DNA of 35,304 nt from Rhodocyclaceae bacterium (GTDB lineage: Bacteria > Pseudomonadota > Gammaproteobacteria > Burkholderiales > Rhodocyclaceae): positions 1 through 35,304 of the forward strand of contig JAEUNH010000124.1 in NCBI GenBank assembly GCA_016791205.1, in the 5' to 3' direction. Positions 23,166 through 31,416 of the stretch are shown piece after piece. Numbering within the stretch: position 1 is the stretch's first letter; each line of letters starts with the position of its first letter. A model generated the notes under the pieces. It was given only the letters and a program-made list of their open reading frames with translations, was not told the origin of the DNA and searched no databases. The position numbers and the translations under genes were made by a program.

Positions 23166-23372
23166 ATGGCCCGCATCACCATCGAAGACTGCATCACCCG
23201 CATCCCCAATCGCTTCCAGCTGACCCTGGCCGCGACCTACCGCGCCCGCCAGCTGACCGTCGGCGCCACGCCGCTGATCGATGGCGAGAAGGACAAGCCG
23301 ACCGTCATCGCCCTGCGCGAGATCGCCGCCGGCAAGGTCGGCCTGGAAGTGCTCAACCGCGGGCAGGCCTAG
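23166..23372 (+). CDS. rpoZ: RNA polymerase omega subunit
   Basis: 68-residue subunit that helps assemble RNA polymerase and, in some proteobacteria, forms part of a ppGpp site. [19 protein letters not shown] is the family start, followed by AATYRARQL and a conserved ALREIAAG. It is shorter than E. coli omega (91 residues), lacking the acidic tail, as is common in betaproteobacteria. It begins eight bases after gmk with an AGGAT ribosome site. Confidence 0.97.
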   Translation: MARITIEDCITRIPNRFQLTLAATYRARQLTVGATPLIDGEKDKPTVIALREIAAGKVGLEVLNRGQA

Positions 23373-23398
23373 CTTTCCCCGGGAGAGGAGGGTGAGCC

Positions 23399-25576
23399 AT
23401 GCATGCCGCCGCATCCCCTCCCGGATCGCAGACCTCCCAGTTCTATGAGAGCGAGCAGCGCCTTCAGCTCGAGAAACTGAAGGAACTGCTCGGCACCTAC
23501 CTCAAGCCAGAGGACATCGAGCGCGTCGCCGCCGCCTTCGTCTTCTCGGCCGAGGCGCACAAGGGCCAGTTCCGCATCAGCGGCGACCCCTACTTCTCCC
23601 ATCCGCTCGCCGTTGCCGGCATCCTCACTGGCTGGCACCTCGACGCCCAGGCGCTGATGGCGGCGCTGCTGCACGACGTCGCCGAGGACACCGACATCAC
23701 CCTGGCCGAGATCGGCGGCAAGTTCGGCAAGGTCACCGCCGACCTGGTCGACGGCGTCTCCAAGCTGGACAAGATCGAGTTCCAGTCGATCGAGGACGCC
23801 CAGGCCGAGAACTTCCGCAAGATGCTGCTGGCGATGGCGCGCGACGTGCGCGTGATCCTCATCAAGCTGGCCGACCGCCTGCACAACATGCGCACGCTGG
23901 ACACGCTGCGCCCCGACAAGCGCCGCCGCATCGCCCGCGAGACGCTGGAGATCTACGCCCCGATCGCCAACCGGCTCGGCCTCAACAACCTCTATCGCGA
24001 ATTGCAGGAGATCGCCTTCCGCCACGTCTGGCCGCTGCGCTACGGCGTGCTGGCCAAGGCCATCAAGGCGGCGCGCGGCAACCGCCGCGAGGTGGTCGGC
24101 AAGATCCTCGCCGGCATCAAGGCGCGGCTGGCCGAGACGCAGATCGAGGCCGAGGTGATGGGCCGCGAGAAGCATCTCTACGGCATCTACCGCAAGATGC
24201 GCGGCAAGTCGCTGTCCTTCTCGCAGGTGCTCGACATCTACGGCTTCCGCGTCATCGTCAAGGACGTGCCGACCTGCTACCTGGTGCTGGGCGCCCTGCA
24301 CGGCCTCTACAAGCCGGTGCCGGGCAAGTTCAAGGACTACATCGCCATCCCCAAGGGCAACGGCTACCAGTCGCTGCACACCACCCTGATCGGCCCCTAC
24401 GGCACGCCGGTGGAAGTGCAGATCCGCACCACCGAGATGCACCACGTCGCCGAGACCGGGGTGGCCTCGCACTGGCTCTACAAGGACGACAAGAGCCTCT
24501 CCGAGCTGCAGCAGCGCACCCACAAGTGGCTGCAGTCGCTGCTCGAGCTGCAATCGGCCTCGGGCGACTCGGCCGAGTTCCTCGAGCACCTCAAGATCGA
24601 CCTCTTCCCCGGCGAGGTCTACGTGTTCACCCCGAAGGGCAAGATCCTGCCGCTGCCGCGCGGCTCGACGGCGGTGGACTTCGCCTACGCCGTGCACACC
24701 GACATCGGCAACCGCTGCATCGCCTGCCGCATCAACCACGAGCTGATGCCGCTGCGCACCGAGCTCCGCAACGGCGACCAGATCGAGATCATCACCGCCA
24801 GCCACGCCAACCCCAACCCGGCCTGGCTCGGCTACGTCAAGACCGGCAAGGCGCGCTCGCAGATCCGCCACTTCCTCAAGACCATGCAGTACGAGGAGTC
24901 CACCGCCCTGGGCGAGCGCCTGCTGGCCCAGGCGCTGCGGCCCTTCGAACTCGGCGCAGAGCGCCTCGGCGAGGCCGTCTGGGAGAAGTTCGTGCAGGAG
25001 TGCGGCGCCAAGTCGAAGCAGGAAGTGCTGGCCGACATCGGCCTGGGCAAGCGCCTGCCGGCCATCGTCGCCCGGCGCCTGGCCGAAGGCCTCGAGCAGG
25101 GCGCGCCCTCGGCCGAGGCCAGGCCGCAGGGCCCGATCCTGATCCGCGGCACCGAGGGCATGGCGGTGCAGCTGGCGCACTGCTGCCGGCCGATCCCGGG
25201 CGACCCCATCGTCGGCGTCATCAAGAAGGGCCAGGGCCTGGTGGTGCATCTGGCCGACTGCCCGAGCATCTCGGGGCGCGGCCGCGGCGAGCGCAACAAG
25301 TGGGTGGATGTCGAATGGGAGCGCGACGGCGGACGCCTCTTCGAGGTGGCGATCAAGATCGAGGCCGAGAACCGCCGCGGCGTGCTGGCCAAGGTGGCCG
25401 CCGAGATTGCCGAGGCCGGCTCCAACATCCAGCATGTCACCATGGACGACGAGCAGGGCGTGTACACCTCGCTGTACTTCACCCTGCAGGTCTCCAACCG
25501 GGTGCACCTGGCGCGCATCCTGCGGGCCCTGCGCCACATCCCCGAGGTGGTGCGCATCTCCCGCATGCGGGAGTAG
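23399..25576 (+). CDS. spoT: Bifunctional (p)ppGpp synthetase/hydrolase SpoT (Rel/Spo family)
   Basis: 725-residue stringent-response enzyme. The hydrolase HD domain is intact (H68 in SHPL, H92-D93 in LLHDVAED), and the synthetase domain has YGFRVIV, GKFKDYIAIPKGNGYQSLHT and EVQIRT. The TGS domain begins at LFPGEVYVFTPKGK, a CCRPIPGD zinc-finger-like segment follows, and a C-terminal ACT domain occupies about 650-720. Keeping both catalytic motifs suggests real bifunctionality. The ATG lies a few bases after GAGGAGG. No relA is visible here; betaproteobacteria usually have one elsewhere. Confidence 0.97.
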   Translation: MHAAASPPGSQTSQFYESEQRLQLEKLKELLGTYLKPEDIERVAAAFVFSAEAHKGQFRISGDPYFSHPLAVAGILTGWHLDAQALMAALLHDVAEDTDITLAEIGGKFGKVTADLVDGVSKLDKIEFQSIEDAQAENFRKMLLAMARDVRVILIKLADRLHNMRTLDTLRPDKRRRIARETLEIYAPIANRLGLNNLYRELQEIAFRHVWPLRYGVLAKAIKAARGNRREVVGKILAGIKARLAETQIEAEVMGREKHLYGIYRKMRGKSLSFSQVLDIYGFRVIVKDVPTCYLVLGALHGLYKPVPGKFKDYIAIPKGNGYQSLHTTLIGPYGTPVEVQIRTTEMHHVAETGVASHWLYKDDKSLSELQQRTHKWLQSLLELQSASGDSAEFLEHLKIDLFPGEVYVFTPKGKILPLPRGSTAVDFAYAVHTDIGNRCIACRINHELMPLRTELRNGDQIEIITASHANPNPAWLGYVKTGKARSQIRHFLKTMQYEESTALGERLLAQALRPFELGAERLGEAVWEKFVQECGAKSKQEVLADIGLGKRLPAIVARRLAEGLEQGAPSAEARPQGPILIRGTEGMAVQLAHCCRPIPGDPIVGVIKKGQGLVVHLADCPSISGRGRGERNKWVDVEWERDGGRLFEVAIKIEAENRRGVLAKVAAEIAEAGSNIQHVTMDDEQGVYTSLYFTLQVSNRVHLARILRALRHIPEVVRISRMRE

Positions 25577-25579
25577 AAT
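25574..25579 (+). promoter_or_regulatory. Possible -10 element for the DUF3460 gene
   Basis: TAGAAT overlaps the spoT stop codon and stands 32 bases before the next ATG. The -35 region 17 bases upstream (TGCGCA) is poor, so support is weak. Confidence 0.3.
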
Positions 25580-25611
25580 GCGCCCTTCTTCGCACCGTCA
25601 AGAGCACCGAC

Positions 25612-25794
25612 ATGGCCCAGTACGAATCCGAGCACACCCAATTCATGCGCCAATGGCTGGCGCAGCACCCCGAGGAACTGGAGGTGCAGAAGGCCGGCCG
25701 CGCCCTCTGGTGGGACAAGGCGCCGCAGTCCCCCGAGGAGCAGCAGCGCCTGAAGGAATCCCGCATCCCGCAGAAGCCCTACGTCTATCGCTGA
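25612..25794 (+). CDS. DUF3460 family small protein
   Basis: 60-residue soluble protein of DUF3460, a family I know mainly from betaproteobacteria. The pattern YESEHTQFMRQWLAQHPE, then a Trp-Trp-Asp-Lys block (LWWDKAPQS) and a terminal PQKPYVY is typical. Function is unknown. It lies 35 bases behind spoT, may be read through from it or from a weak promoter at the spoT stop, and is followed two bases later by a strong hairpin. Confidence 0.9.
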   Translation: MAQYESEHTQFMRQWLAQHPEELEVQKAGRALWWDKAPQSPEEQQRLKESRIPQKPYVYR

Positions 25795-25796
25795 GG

Positions 25797-25832
25797 AAAA
25801 GTCGGTCGCCGTGCCACGGCGACCGACTTTTT
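25797..25832 (+). terminator. Strong intrinsic terminator after the spoT/DUF3460 unit
   Basis: AAAAGTCGGTCGCCGTG (25797-25813) pairs perfectly with CACGGCGACCGACTTTT (25815-25831). The T-run extends to 25832. The A-tract on the left makes it potentially bidirectional. It begins two bases after the DUF3460 stop and ends four bases before the proposed start of the next gene. Confidence 0.9.
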
Positions 25833-25835
25833 GCT

Positions 25836-27233
25836 TTGTTCCCGTCCCCTGCCGTTTTCGTCGACCTCGAGACCACCGGCGCCAACCCGGCGCACGACCG
25901 CATCATCGAGGTCGGCATCGTCAAAGTGAGCGACGGCCGGCTCGACTACGAGTGGTCCACCCTGGTCGATCCGGGCGAATCGATCCCGCCGCTGATCCAG
26001 GGCTTCACCGGCATCACCAACGAAATGGTGCGTGGCGCGCCGTCCTTCGCCGACATCGCCGACGAAGTGTTCGCGCGCATGGAGGGCTGCCTGTTCGTCG
26101 CCCACAATGCGCGCTTCGACTACGGCTTCCTGAAGAACGAGTTCAAGCGCCTCGAGCGCGCCTTCCAGCCGCGTGTGCTGTGCACCGTCAAGCTCTCCCG
26201 CGCGCTCTATCCCGAGCACCACCGCCACGGCCTCGACGCGTTGATCGCACGCCACGGGCTGCCCTGCGACGCCCGCCACCGCGCCCTCGGCGATGCGCGC
26301 GTGCTGTGGGATTTCGTGCAGCTGGCGCAGGCCGAGAAGCCGCCCGAGGCGATCGCCGCGGCGCTGAAGAAGGCCATGAAGTCGCCCAGCCTGCCTTCGG
26401 GCCTCGAAGCCACGGCGGTCGACGCCGTGCCGGCGGCGCCGGGGGTCTATCTGTTTTATGGCGAGAACGACCTGCCCCTCTACATCGGCAAGGGCGTGAA
26501 CATGCGCGCCCGGGTGCAGTCGCACTTCGCCGCCGACCACGGCAGCGGCCGCGCCATGCGCATCGCCCAGGAAGTGAAGCGCATCGAGTGGATCGAGACC
26601 CCCGGCGAGCTCGGCGCCCTGCTGCTGGAAGCGCGCCTCATCAAGGAGTGCCAGCCGATCCACAACCGCCGCCTGCGTAAAAACGACGAGCTTTGCGCCT
26701 TCCGTCTGGTCGAGGACGGCGAATCGACCCAAGATCGGGCGCTCGAGCGCGTGCCGCTGGCCGGCGCGCGCATCGAGGACCTGGGCCAGCTCTACGGCCA
26801 GTTCAAGTCGAAGCGCGAGGCCCACAACACCCTGCGCGAGCTGGCCGCCGAGCACGGCCTGTGCCTGAAGCGCCTTGGCCTGGAGCAGGGCAAGGGCCCC
26901 TGCTTCAACCACCAGATGAGGCGCTGCAAGGGTTTTTGCGTTGGCAAGGAAAGCCCGGCGCGCCACGACCTGCGCCTGAAAGCCGCGCTGGCCGTGCTGA
27001 AGCTCCGCGCCTGGCCCTTCCCCGGCCGCATCGCCCTGCGCGAGGGCGAGGCCTGGCACCTCTTCGAGACCTGGTGCCATCTCGGCACGGCGAGGAGCGA
27101 GGCCGAACTGCACGAGGCCGCACAGACCCGCTTCGATGCCGCCTTCGACCTCGACACCTACCGCATCCTGCGCCGCGAACTCGAAAAACGCGCCGGCTCC
27201 GCCGACATCCTCAAGCTCGAACGCCATGTCTGA
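25836..27233 (+). CDS. DEDDh 3'-5' exonuclease fused to a GIY-YIG nuclease domain
   Basis: 465-residue two-nuclease protein. Residues 1-165 form a DnaQ-like exonuclease with D10 and E12 (VFVDLETTG), D95 (ARFDYGFL), H148 and D153 ([10 protein letters not shown]). Residues 195-290 form a UvrC/Cho-like GIY-YIG domain with GVY at 203-205 and YIG at 216-218, then the conserved Arg and a Glu in [11 protein letters not shown] further 170 residues resemble the Cho/UvrC follow-on region. A repair role, cutting then trimming, is inferred from similar fusions in other bacteria. The start is uncertain: no ATG precedes the exonuclease core, and TTG 25836 is the closest candidate, lying right after the terminator with no Shine-Dalgarno site. 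CTG 25791 is less likely. Confidence 0.85.
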   Translation: MFPSPAVFVDLETTGANPAHDRIIEVGIVKVSDGRLDYEWSTLVDPGESIPPLIQGFTGITNEMVRGAPSFADIADEVFARMEGCLFVAHNARFDYGFLKNEFKRLERAFQPRVLCTVKLSRALYPEHHRHGLDALIARHGLPCDARHRALGDARVLWDFVQLAQAEKPPEAIAAALKKAMKSPSLPSGLEATAVDAVPAAPGVYLFYGENDLPLYIGKGVNMRARVQSHFAADHGSGRAMRIAQEVKRIEWIETPGELGALLLEARLIKECQPIHNRRLRKNDELCAFRLVEDGESTQDRALERVPLAGARIEDLGQLYGQFKSKREAHNTLRELAAEHGLCLKRLGLEQGKGPCFNHQMRRCKGFCVGKESPARHDLRLKAALAVLKLRAWPFPGRIALREGEAWHLFETWCHLGTARSEAELHEAAQTRFDAAFDLDTYRILRRELEKRAGSADILKLERHV

Positions 27234-27966
27234 AGACGGCAAAATCCGCATTTCCAAACTGATGTCCGAGCAGGGCCTCTGCTCGCGCCGCGAGGCCGAC
27301 GCCTACATCGAGCGCGGCTGGGTCTTCGTCGACGGCGTGCGCGTCACCGAGCTCGGCAGCCGCGCCTTGCCGACGCAGAAGATCACGCTCAGCAAGGAGG
27401 CGAAATCGAACCAGCTGGCGCAGGTGACCATCCTGCTCAACAAGCCGGTCGGTTACGTCTCCGGCCAGGCCGAGCAGGGCTACAAGCCGGCCGTCACACT
27501 GATCGGCGCCACCACCCACCACGCCGGCGACAAGTCGCCGCTGCGCTTCAGCCCGGCCCAGCTGAAGGGGCTCGCCCCGGCCGGGCGCCTCGACATCGAC
27601 TCCACCGGACTCCTGGCGCTGACCCAGGACGGCCGCATCGCCAAGCTGCTCATCGGCGAGGACTCGCGCATCGAGAAGGAATACCTGGTGCGCGTCGAGG
27701 GCAGGCTCGACGCTGAAGGCCTCAAGCTGCTCAACCACGGCCTCTCGCTCGACGGCCAGGCGTTGAAGCCGGCCAAGGTGAGCTGGCAGAACGAGGACCA
27801 GCTGCGCTTCGTCCTGCGCGAAGGCAAGAAGCGCCAGATCCGCCGCATGTGCGAGCAGGTCGGCTTGAAAGTCACCGGCCTCAAGCGCATCCGGATAGGA
27901 AGTGTGAAGCTCGGCGACCTGCCGCCGGGCAAGTGGCGCTACCTGCGCGAGGACGAGCGCTTCTAG
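27226..27966 (+). CDS. RsuA/RluB/RluF-family rRNA pseudouridine synthase
   Basis: 246-residue enzyme that isomerises uridine in rRNA. An S4 RNA-binding domain ([21 protein letters not shown]) is followed by the catalytic domain, with D123 in [24 protein letters not shown] and [14 protein letters not shown]. It most resembles RluF, which modifies 23S rRNA U2604, but RluB and RsuA share these motifs, so no symbol is given. The ATG at 27226 overlaps the nuclease stop by eight bases; an earlier in-frame Met adds a low-complexity Ser/Ala stretch and is rejected. Confidence 0.9.
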   Translation: MSEDGKIRISKLMSEQGLCSRREADAYIERGWVFVDGVRVTELGSRALPTQKITLSKEAKSNQLAQVTILLNKPVGYVSGQAEQGYKPAVTLIGATTHHAGDKSPLRFSPAQLKGLAPAGRLDIDSTGLLALTQDGRIAKLLIGEDSRIEKEYLVRVEGRLDAEGLKLLNHGLSLDGQALKPAKVSWQNEDQLRFVLREGKKRQIRRMCEQVGLKVTGLKRIRIGSVKLGDLPPGKWRYLREDERF

Positions 27967-28027
27967 CCATCCGCGTGGCGCGCCGCTACAATCGACGCAG
28001 CCCCCTTCCCTTCAAAGGAGAATCGCC

Positions 28028-28870
28028 ATGCGGCTCCCGCTCGCTACGCTGCTGTTCGTTTTCGCCACCGGCGCCTGGGCCCAAGGCACGCTGGAGAAGA
28101 TCAAATCGAGCGGCACCATCAACCTCGGCTACCGCGAAGCCTCGATTCCCTTCTCCTACGTCGGCGACGACCGCAAGCCGGCCGGCTACTCGGTCGAGCT
28201 GTGCCAGCGCGTCGCTTCCGCCGTGAAGCGGCAGCTCGGCCTGGCCGAGCTCAAGCTGCACTGGGTGCCGGTGGCGCCGGGCAACCGCGTCGCCAGGCTC
28301 ACTGCCGGCGAGATCGACCTCGAGTGCGGCTCGACGACGAACACCCTGTCGCGGCAGGAACAGGTCGACTTCAGCCTGCTCACCTTCGCCGACGGCGGCG
28401 GCCTGCTGATGAAGATCGGCTCGACCATGAAGGGCCTCGCCGATGCCGGCGGGAAAAGGCTTGGCGTGGTGCCCGGCACCACCACCGAGCGCACCCTGCG
28501 CGAGGTGCTGGCAAAGCAGAAGATCAACGCGGAACTGGTGGCTTTCAAGGACCATGCCGAAGGGCTGGCGGCGACGATGGACGGACGCATCGACGCCTAT
28601 GCCTCCGACCGCGTCATCCTGGTCGGCCTGGTGCTCGGCTCGGGCAACCAGAAGAACCTGCGCCTGGCCGAGGCGCTGTACTCCTACGAGCCCTATGCCC
28701 TGATGCTGCGCAAGGACGATGGCGCCTTCCGCCTGGCGGTTAACCGCGAGCTGGCGCGGCTCTACCGCAGCGAGGAGATCTACCCGATCTACGAGCGCTG
28801 GCTCGGCGTGCTCGGCACGCCCGGGCCGCTCCTGAAGGACCTCTACTTCCTCAACGGCCTGCCGGAGTAG
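28028..28870 (+). CDS. Periplasmic amino-acid-binding protein (ABC transporter, GltI-like)
   Basis: 280-residue solute-binding protein with a signal peptide cut after AWA (residue 18). The family-3 pattern is TLEKIKSSGTINLGYREASIPFSY (cited as TLEKIKSSGTINLGYRE and SIPFSY), then GYSVELCQRV, GEIDLECGSTTNT, a second-lobe DAYASDRVIL, and YALMLRKDD. This is typical of glutamate/aspartate binders. AAAGGAG stands eight bases before the ATG, a strong ribosome site. A TACAAT element at 27987-27992 might be its -10. No permease or ATPase gene is adjacent, so it is an orphan component. Confidence 0.9.
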   Translation: MRLPLATLLFVFATGAWAQGTLEKIKSSGTINLGYREASIPFSYVGDDRKPAGYSVELCQRVASAVKRQLGLAELKLHWVPVAPGNRVARLTAGEIDLECGSTTNTLSRQEQVDFSLLTFADGGGLLMKIGSTMKGLADAGGKRLGVVPGTTTERTLREVLAKQKINAELVAFKDHAEGLAATMDGRIDAYASDRVILVGLVLGSGNQKNLRLAEALYSYEPYALMLRKDDGAFRLAVNRELARLYRSEEIYPIYERWLGVLGTPGPLLKDLYFLNGLPE

Positions 28871-28885
28871 CGCCGCCGCCAGGGG

Positions 28886-29491
28886 ATGGAAAAGCCCAGC
28901 GCCCCCTCCTGCGAGCGCAACCGCGAGCCGATCCTCGCCGTCCTGCGCGAGCATTTCGCCGACCGCCGCGCCGTGCTGGAGATCGGCAGTGGCACCGGCC
29001 AGCACGCCGTCTTCTTCGCTGCCGCGCTGCCGCAGCTCGAATGGCAGGCCTCGGAGCGCGCGGAAAACCTGCCCGGCATCCGCGCCTGGCTCGACGAGGC
29101 GGCCCTGCCCAATACGCCGGCGCCGATCGAACTCGACATCAACGGCGCCTGGCCGGCGCGGCGCTTCGACGCCGTCTTCGGCGCCAACATCCTGCACATC
29201 ATGAGCTGGGCCGAGGACCAGAAGCTCTACGCCGGCCTGCCGGGGATCCTGAGCGAAGACGCGAAACTCGTCGTCTATGGCGCCTTCAATTACGGCGGCA
29301 AATTCACCAGCGAGAGCAACGCCGCCTTCGACGCCTGGCTCAAGGAACGCGGCGCGCTGCAGGGCATCCGCGACTTCGAGGCCGTCGACGCCCTGGCGCA
29401 GGCGGCCGGCCTGCGCCTCCTCGAAGACCGCGCCATGCCTTCCCACAACCGCTGCCTCGTCTGGCAACGCGCGCGCTCTTCCCCCCTTTGA
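28886..29491 (+). CDS. DUF938 family SAM-dependent methyltransferase-like protein
   Basis: 201-residue Rossmann-fold protein of DUF938. The S-adenosylmethionine motif is VLEIGSGTGQHAVFFA (residues 30-45), with ANILHIMSW and YGAFNYGGKFTSESNAAFDAWL as family signatures (read as YGAFNYGGKF and SNAAFDAWL). Substrate is unknown. The stop codon TGA (29489-29491) lies inside a dispersed palindrome, so the last residues (SSPL) are encoded by the repeat itself. It begins 15 bases behind the binding-protein gene. Confidence 0.88.
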   Translation: MEKPSAPSCERNREPILAVLREHFADRRAVLEIGSGTGQHAVFFAAALPQLEWQASERAENLPGIRAWLDEAALPNTPAPIELDINGAWPARRFDAVFGANILHIMSWAEDQKLYAGLPGILSEDAKLVVYGAFNYGGKFTSESNAAFDAWLKERGALQGIRDFEAVDALAQAAGLRLLEDRAMPSHNRCLVWQRARSSPL

Positions 29492-29514
29492 CAAAGGGGG
29501 GCCCGGGGGGATTT
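29481..29514. repeat. Dispersed palindromic repeat (C6-TTTG / CAAA-G6 type)
   Basis: CCCCCCTTTG (29481-29490) and CAAAGGGGGG (29492-29501) are exact reverse complements with one base between, followed by CCCGGGGGGATTT (29502-29514). This composite is widespread between genes in many proteobacteria and often leaks into annotated proteins as PPFxKGGPGGI-like strings. Here it ends one gene and leaves only 11 bases before the next ATG. A different palindrome family lies at 5296-5321. Confidence 0.75.
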
Positions 29515-29525
29515 CGCCCGCCGCC

Positions 29526-30665
29526 ATGCAGCCGCAAATTCTCGACAGCGCCGAATCGTTGCCCGACGCCGACTGGCAGCGCCTCGCCACCGGCAACGAC
29601 CCCTTCATCAGCCGCGCCTTCCTCGGTGCCGCCGAAGCGACCGGCGCCGCCGGCCCGCGCCTGGCCTGGCAGCCGATGCATCTCGCCCTGCGCGACGAGA
29701 CCGGACAGCTTGCCGGCCTGCTGCCGCTGTATCTGCGCGAGCATTCCTTCGGCGACTTCTCGCGAGACTGGAACTGGCCGGCGGCCTGGGAACGGAGCGG
29801 CCGCGCCTACTACCCCAAGCTCGTCACCGGCGCGCCGTACACGCCCTCGCCCGGGCCGCGCCTGCTCGTCGCGCGCGATGCCGGCGCGGCGGCACAAGTC
29901 GCCCTCGTCGAGGCCGCGCTGGCGCTGACGCGGGAGCTCAAGGCCTCCTCCTGGCAGTGCCTGTTCGTGCGCGAGGCGGAAAGTCGGTCGCTGCAAGACG
30001 CCGGCCTGCTGCTGCGCCGCGGCGTGCAGTTCCACTGGCTGAACCGCGGCTACCGCGACTTCGCCGACTTCCTCGACGGCTTTACCTCGGAGAAAAGAAA
30101 GAAGCTCAAGCGCGAGCGCCGCGCCGTGGCCGAGGCCGGCCTGCGCATCGAAGCGCGCCACGGCGACGAGATCGACGCCGCGCTGTGGCGCGACATCCAC
30201 CGCCACTACCGCGATACCTTCCTGCGCCACGGCAACCATCCGGCCTTCCCGCCCGACTTCTTCGCGCGCGCCGGCGCCGCGCTCGGCCGGCGCATGGTCG
30301 TCTTCCTCGCCTGGCAGGCGGAGTGCCCGGTCGCCTCGGCGATTTGCTACCGCGACGATGCCGCCCTCTACGGCCGCCACTGGGGCGCCGACATCGACTG
30401 CCCGGGCCTGCACTTCGAGCTGTGCTACTACCGCGGCATCGAATATGCGATCGAACACGGCCTGCAACGCTTCGAGCCCGGCGCCCAGGGAGAACATAAA
30501 CTGGCGCGCGGCTTCGAGCCGGTGCCGACCTGGTCGGCCTACTGGATCGCCGATGCGCGCCTGCGCGGCATCGTCGCCGACTTCCTCGCGCGCGAGGGCG
30601 AGGCGATGCTGGATTACGAGGCGGAGATGGCGCGGCACCTGCCGTACAAAAGTCAGTTCCCGTGA
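29526..30665 (+). CDS. DUF482 / GNAT-like (FemAB-type) protein
   Basis: 379-residue protein of the DUF482 family, annotated as peptidoglycan biosynthesis/recognition or GNAT acyltransferase. Visible blocks are NDPFISRAFLGAAE, LPLYLREHSFGDF, SWQCLFVREAE, FTSEKRKKLKRERR, FHWLNRGYRDF, WGADIDCPGLHFELCYY and GAQGEHKLARGF, which is the strongest family marker. Structure resembles FemX-like acyltransferases, but the reaction is unknown. The ATG at 29526 follows the palindrome; no good Shine-Dalgarno is seen unless the repeat's GGGGGG serves. Confidence 0.87.
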   Translation: MQPQILDSAESLPDADWQRLATGNDPFISRAFLGAAEATGAAGPRLAWQPMHLALRDETGQLAGLLPLYLREHSFGDFSRDWNWPAAWERSGRAYYPKLVTGAPYTPSPGPRLLVARDAGAAAQVALVEAALALTRELKASSWQCLFVREAESRSLQDAGLLLRRGVQFHWLNRGYRDFADFLDGFTSEKRKKLKRERRAVAEAGLRIEARHGDEIDAALWRDIHRHYRDTFLRHGNHPAFPPDFFARAGAALGRRMVVFLAWQAECPVASAICYRDDAALYGRHWGADIDCPGLHFELCYYRGIEYAIEHGLQRFEPGAQGEHKLARGFEPVPTWSAYWIADARLRGIVADFLAREGEAMLDYEAEMARHLPYKSQFP

Positions 30666-30729
30666 TACGGCGATGTTGCGATGCAAGGACGGGAAACGGC
30701 AGCGGACGCGCCGCCGATCTGTCGGAAAA

Positions 30730-31068
30730 TTACTTCTCCGATGCGAGAATTGCAGCGATTTGTGCTTTGAGTTTCGGCAAGCTCGAACGTGCAGTCCGAT
30801 AGACGATGTTGTAGTCAATCGAGAAATACTCGTGGGCAATGATGTTGCGCAGGCCGGCGGCCTTGCCCCAGTCGATATGAGGAAAATGCCCGGCGAAATC
30901 ATCCCGCAGATGCCTAGCCGCCTCTCCGATGACAGCTAGCTTGTGCAATACGGCTGCCTTGGATTTCTCGTCGGCGATAAAGGCGGATTGGTCCATGCCG
31001 GCGAGGAACTCGTCGATGCGGGCGATGGCGTCTACGATGTCCTCGAGAAACAACCGGCTACTGCGCAT
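30730..31068 (-). CDS. HepT-like toxin (DUF86, HEPN ribonuclease)
   Basis: 112-residue HEPN protein. The catalytic motif R-x4-H-x-Y is R74-NIIA-H79-E-Y81, as in HepT toxins that cut tRNA or mRNA. The Tyr is the residue that partner nucleotidyltransferases AMPylate in the studied MntA-HepT systems. Start ATG 31068 gives MRSSRLFLEDIVDAI; the longer reading runs through the antitoxin gene out of frame. It overlaps the antitoxin gene by 11 bases. The neighbourhood looks less GC-rich than the flanking genes. Confidence 0.85.
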   Translation of the reverse strand: MRSSRLFLEDIVDAIARIDEFLAGMDQSAFIADEKSKAAVLHKLAVIGEAARHLRDDFAGHFPHIDWGKAAGLRNIIAHEYFSIDYNIVYRTARSSLPKLKAQIAAILASEK

Positions 31069-31363
31069 ACAGCACTTCCCTCGAAGACAGCACCTCCTCG
31101 CGGAGATGTCGATTGAGTCCGTGCTTGGAAACCAGATCGACCTTGCGTTGAAATAGTCGCTCCAGCTCCTGCTGGAGGGTGACAAAGCCGAACAGATCGA
31201 TGGAGGCATCGGCCTGGAACTCGACCAGCAGATCTAGGTCGCTGGCATCGGGACGAAAATCTCCCCGCGTGGCCGAGCCGAACAAGGCCAGTTCCTTGAT
31301 TTCATTCCTTTGGCACAGATTGGCAAGCGCCTGGCCCGGAATGTTGATGGCGGGGTGGATCAT
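31058..31363 (-). CDS. MntA-like nucleotidyltransferase antitoxin
   Basis: 101-residue minimal nucleotidyltransferase. The active-site motif starts at G29-S30 and continues to D42-x-D44 (SDLDLLVEF), with a third Asp at D76 (KVDLVS). In characterised pairs this enzyme inactivates HepT by transferring AMP groups to its Tyr. GGAG lies about ten bases before the ATG at 31363. The gene precedes and overlaps the toxin gene, so antitoxin is made first, which fits a type VII toxin-antitoxin module. Confidence 0.86.
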   Translation of the reverse strand: MIHPAINIPGQALANLCQRNEIKELALFGSATRGDFRPDASDLDLLVEFQADASIDLFGFVTLQQELERLFQRKVDLVSKHGLNRHLREEVLSSREVLYAQ

Positions 31364-31416
31364 CGTGATGCTCCGGATGTGCAGCCGATTATACGTTGCC
31401 AGGCCATTGTCCGGGA

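Noticed and set aside
23369..25537. 722-codon open frame on the minus strand
   Set aside because: Antisense shadow of spoT; composition is Leu/Ala/Asp/Val repeats without any fold signature.
25821..25831. Recurring GACCGACTTT string also near 20, 6955 and (inverted) 29982
   Set aside because: Two copies are inside coding sequence and one is truncated by the window edge; no common flanks, so likely coincidence.
29457..29520. Coding sequence reading PPFDKGGPGGIS-like peptides across the repeat
   Set aside because: These are translations of a dispersed palindrome, not protein sequence.
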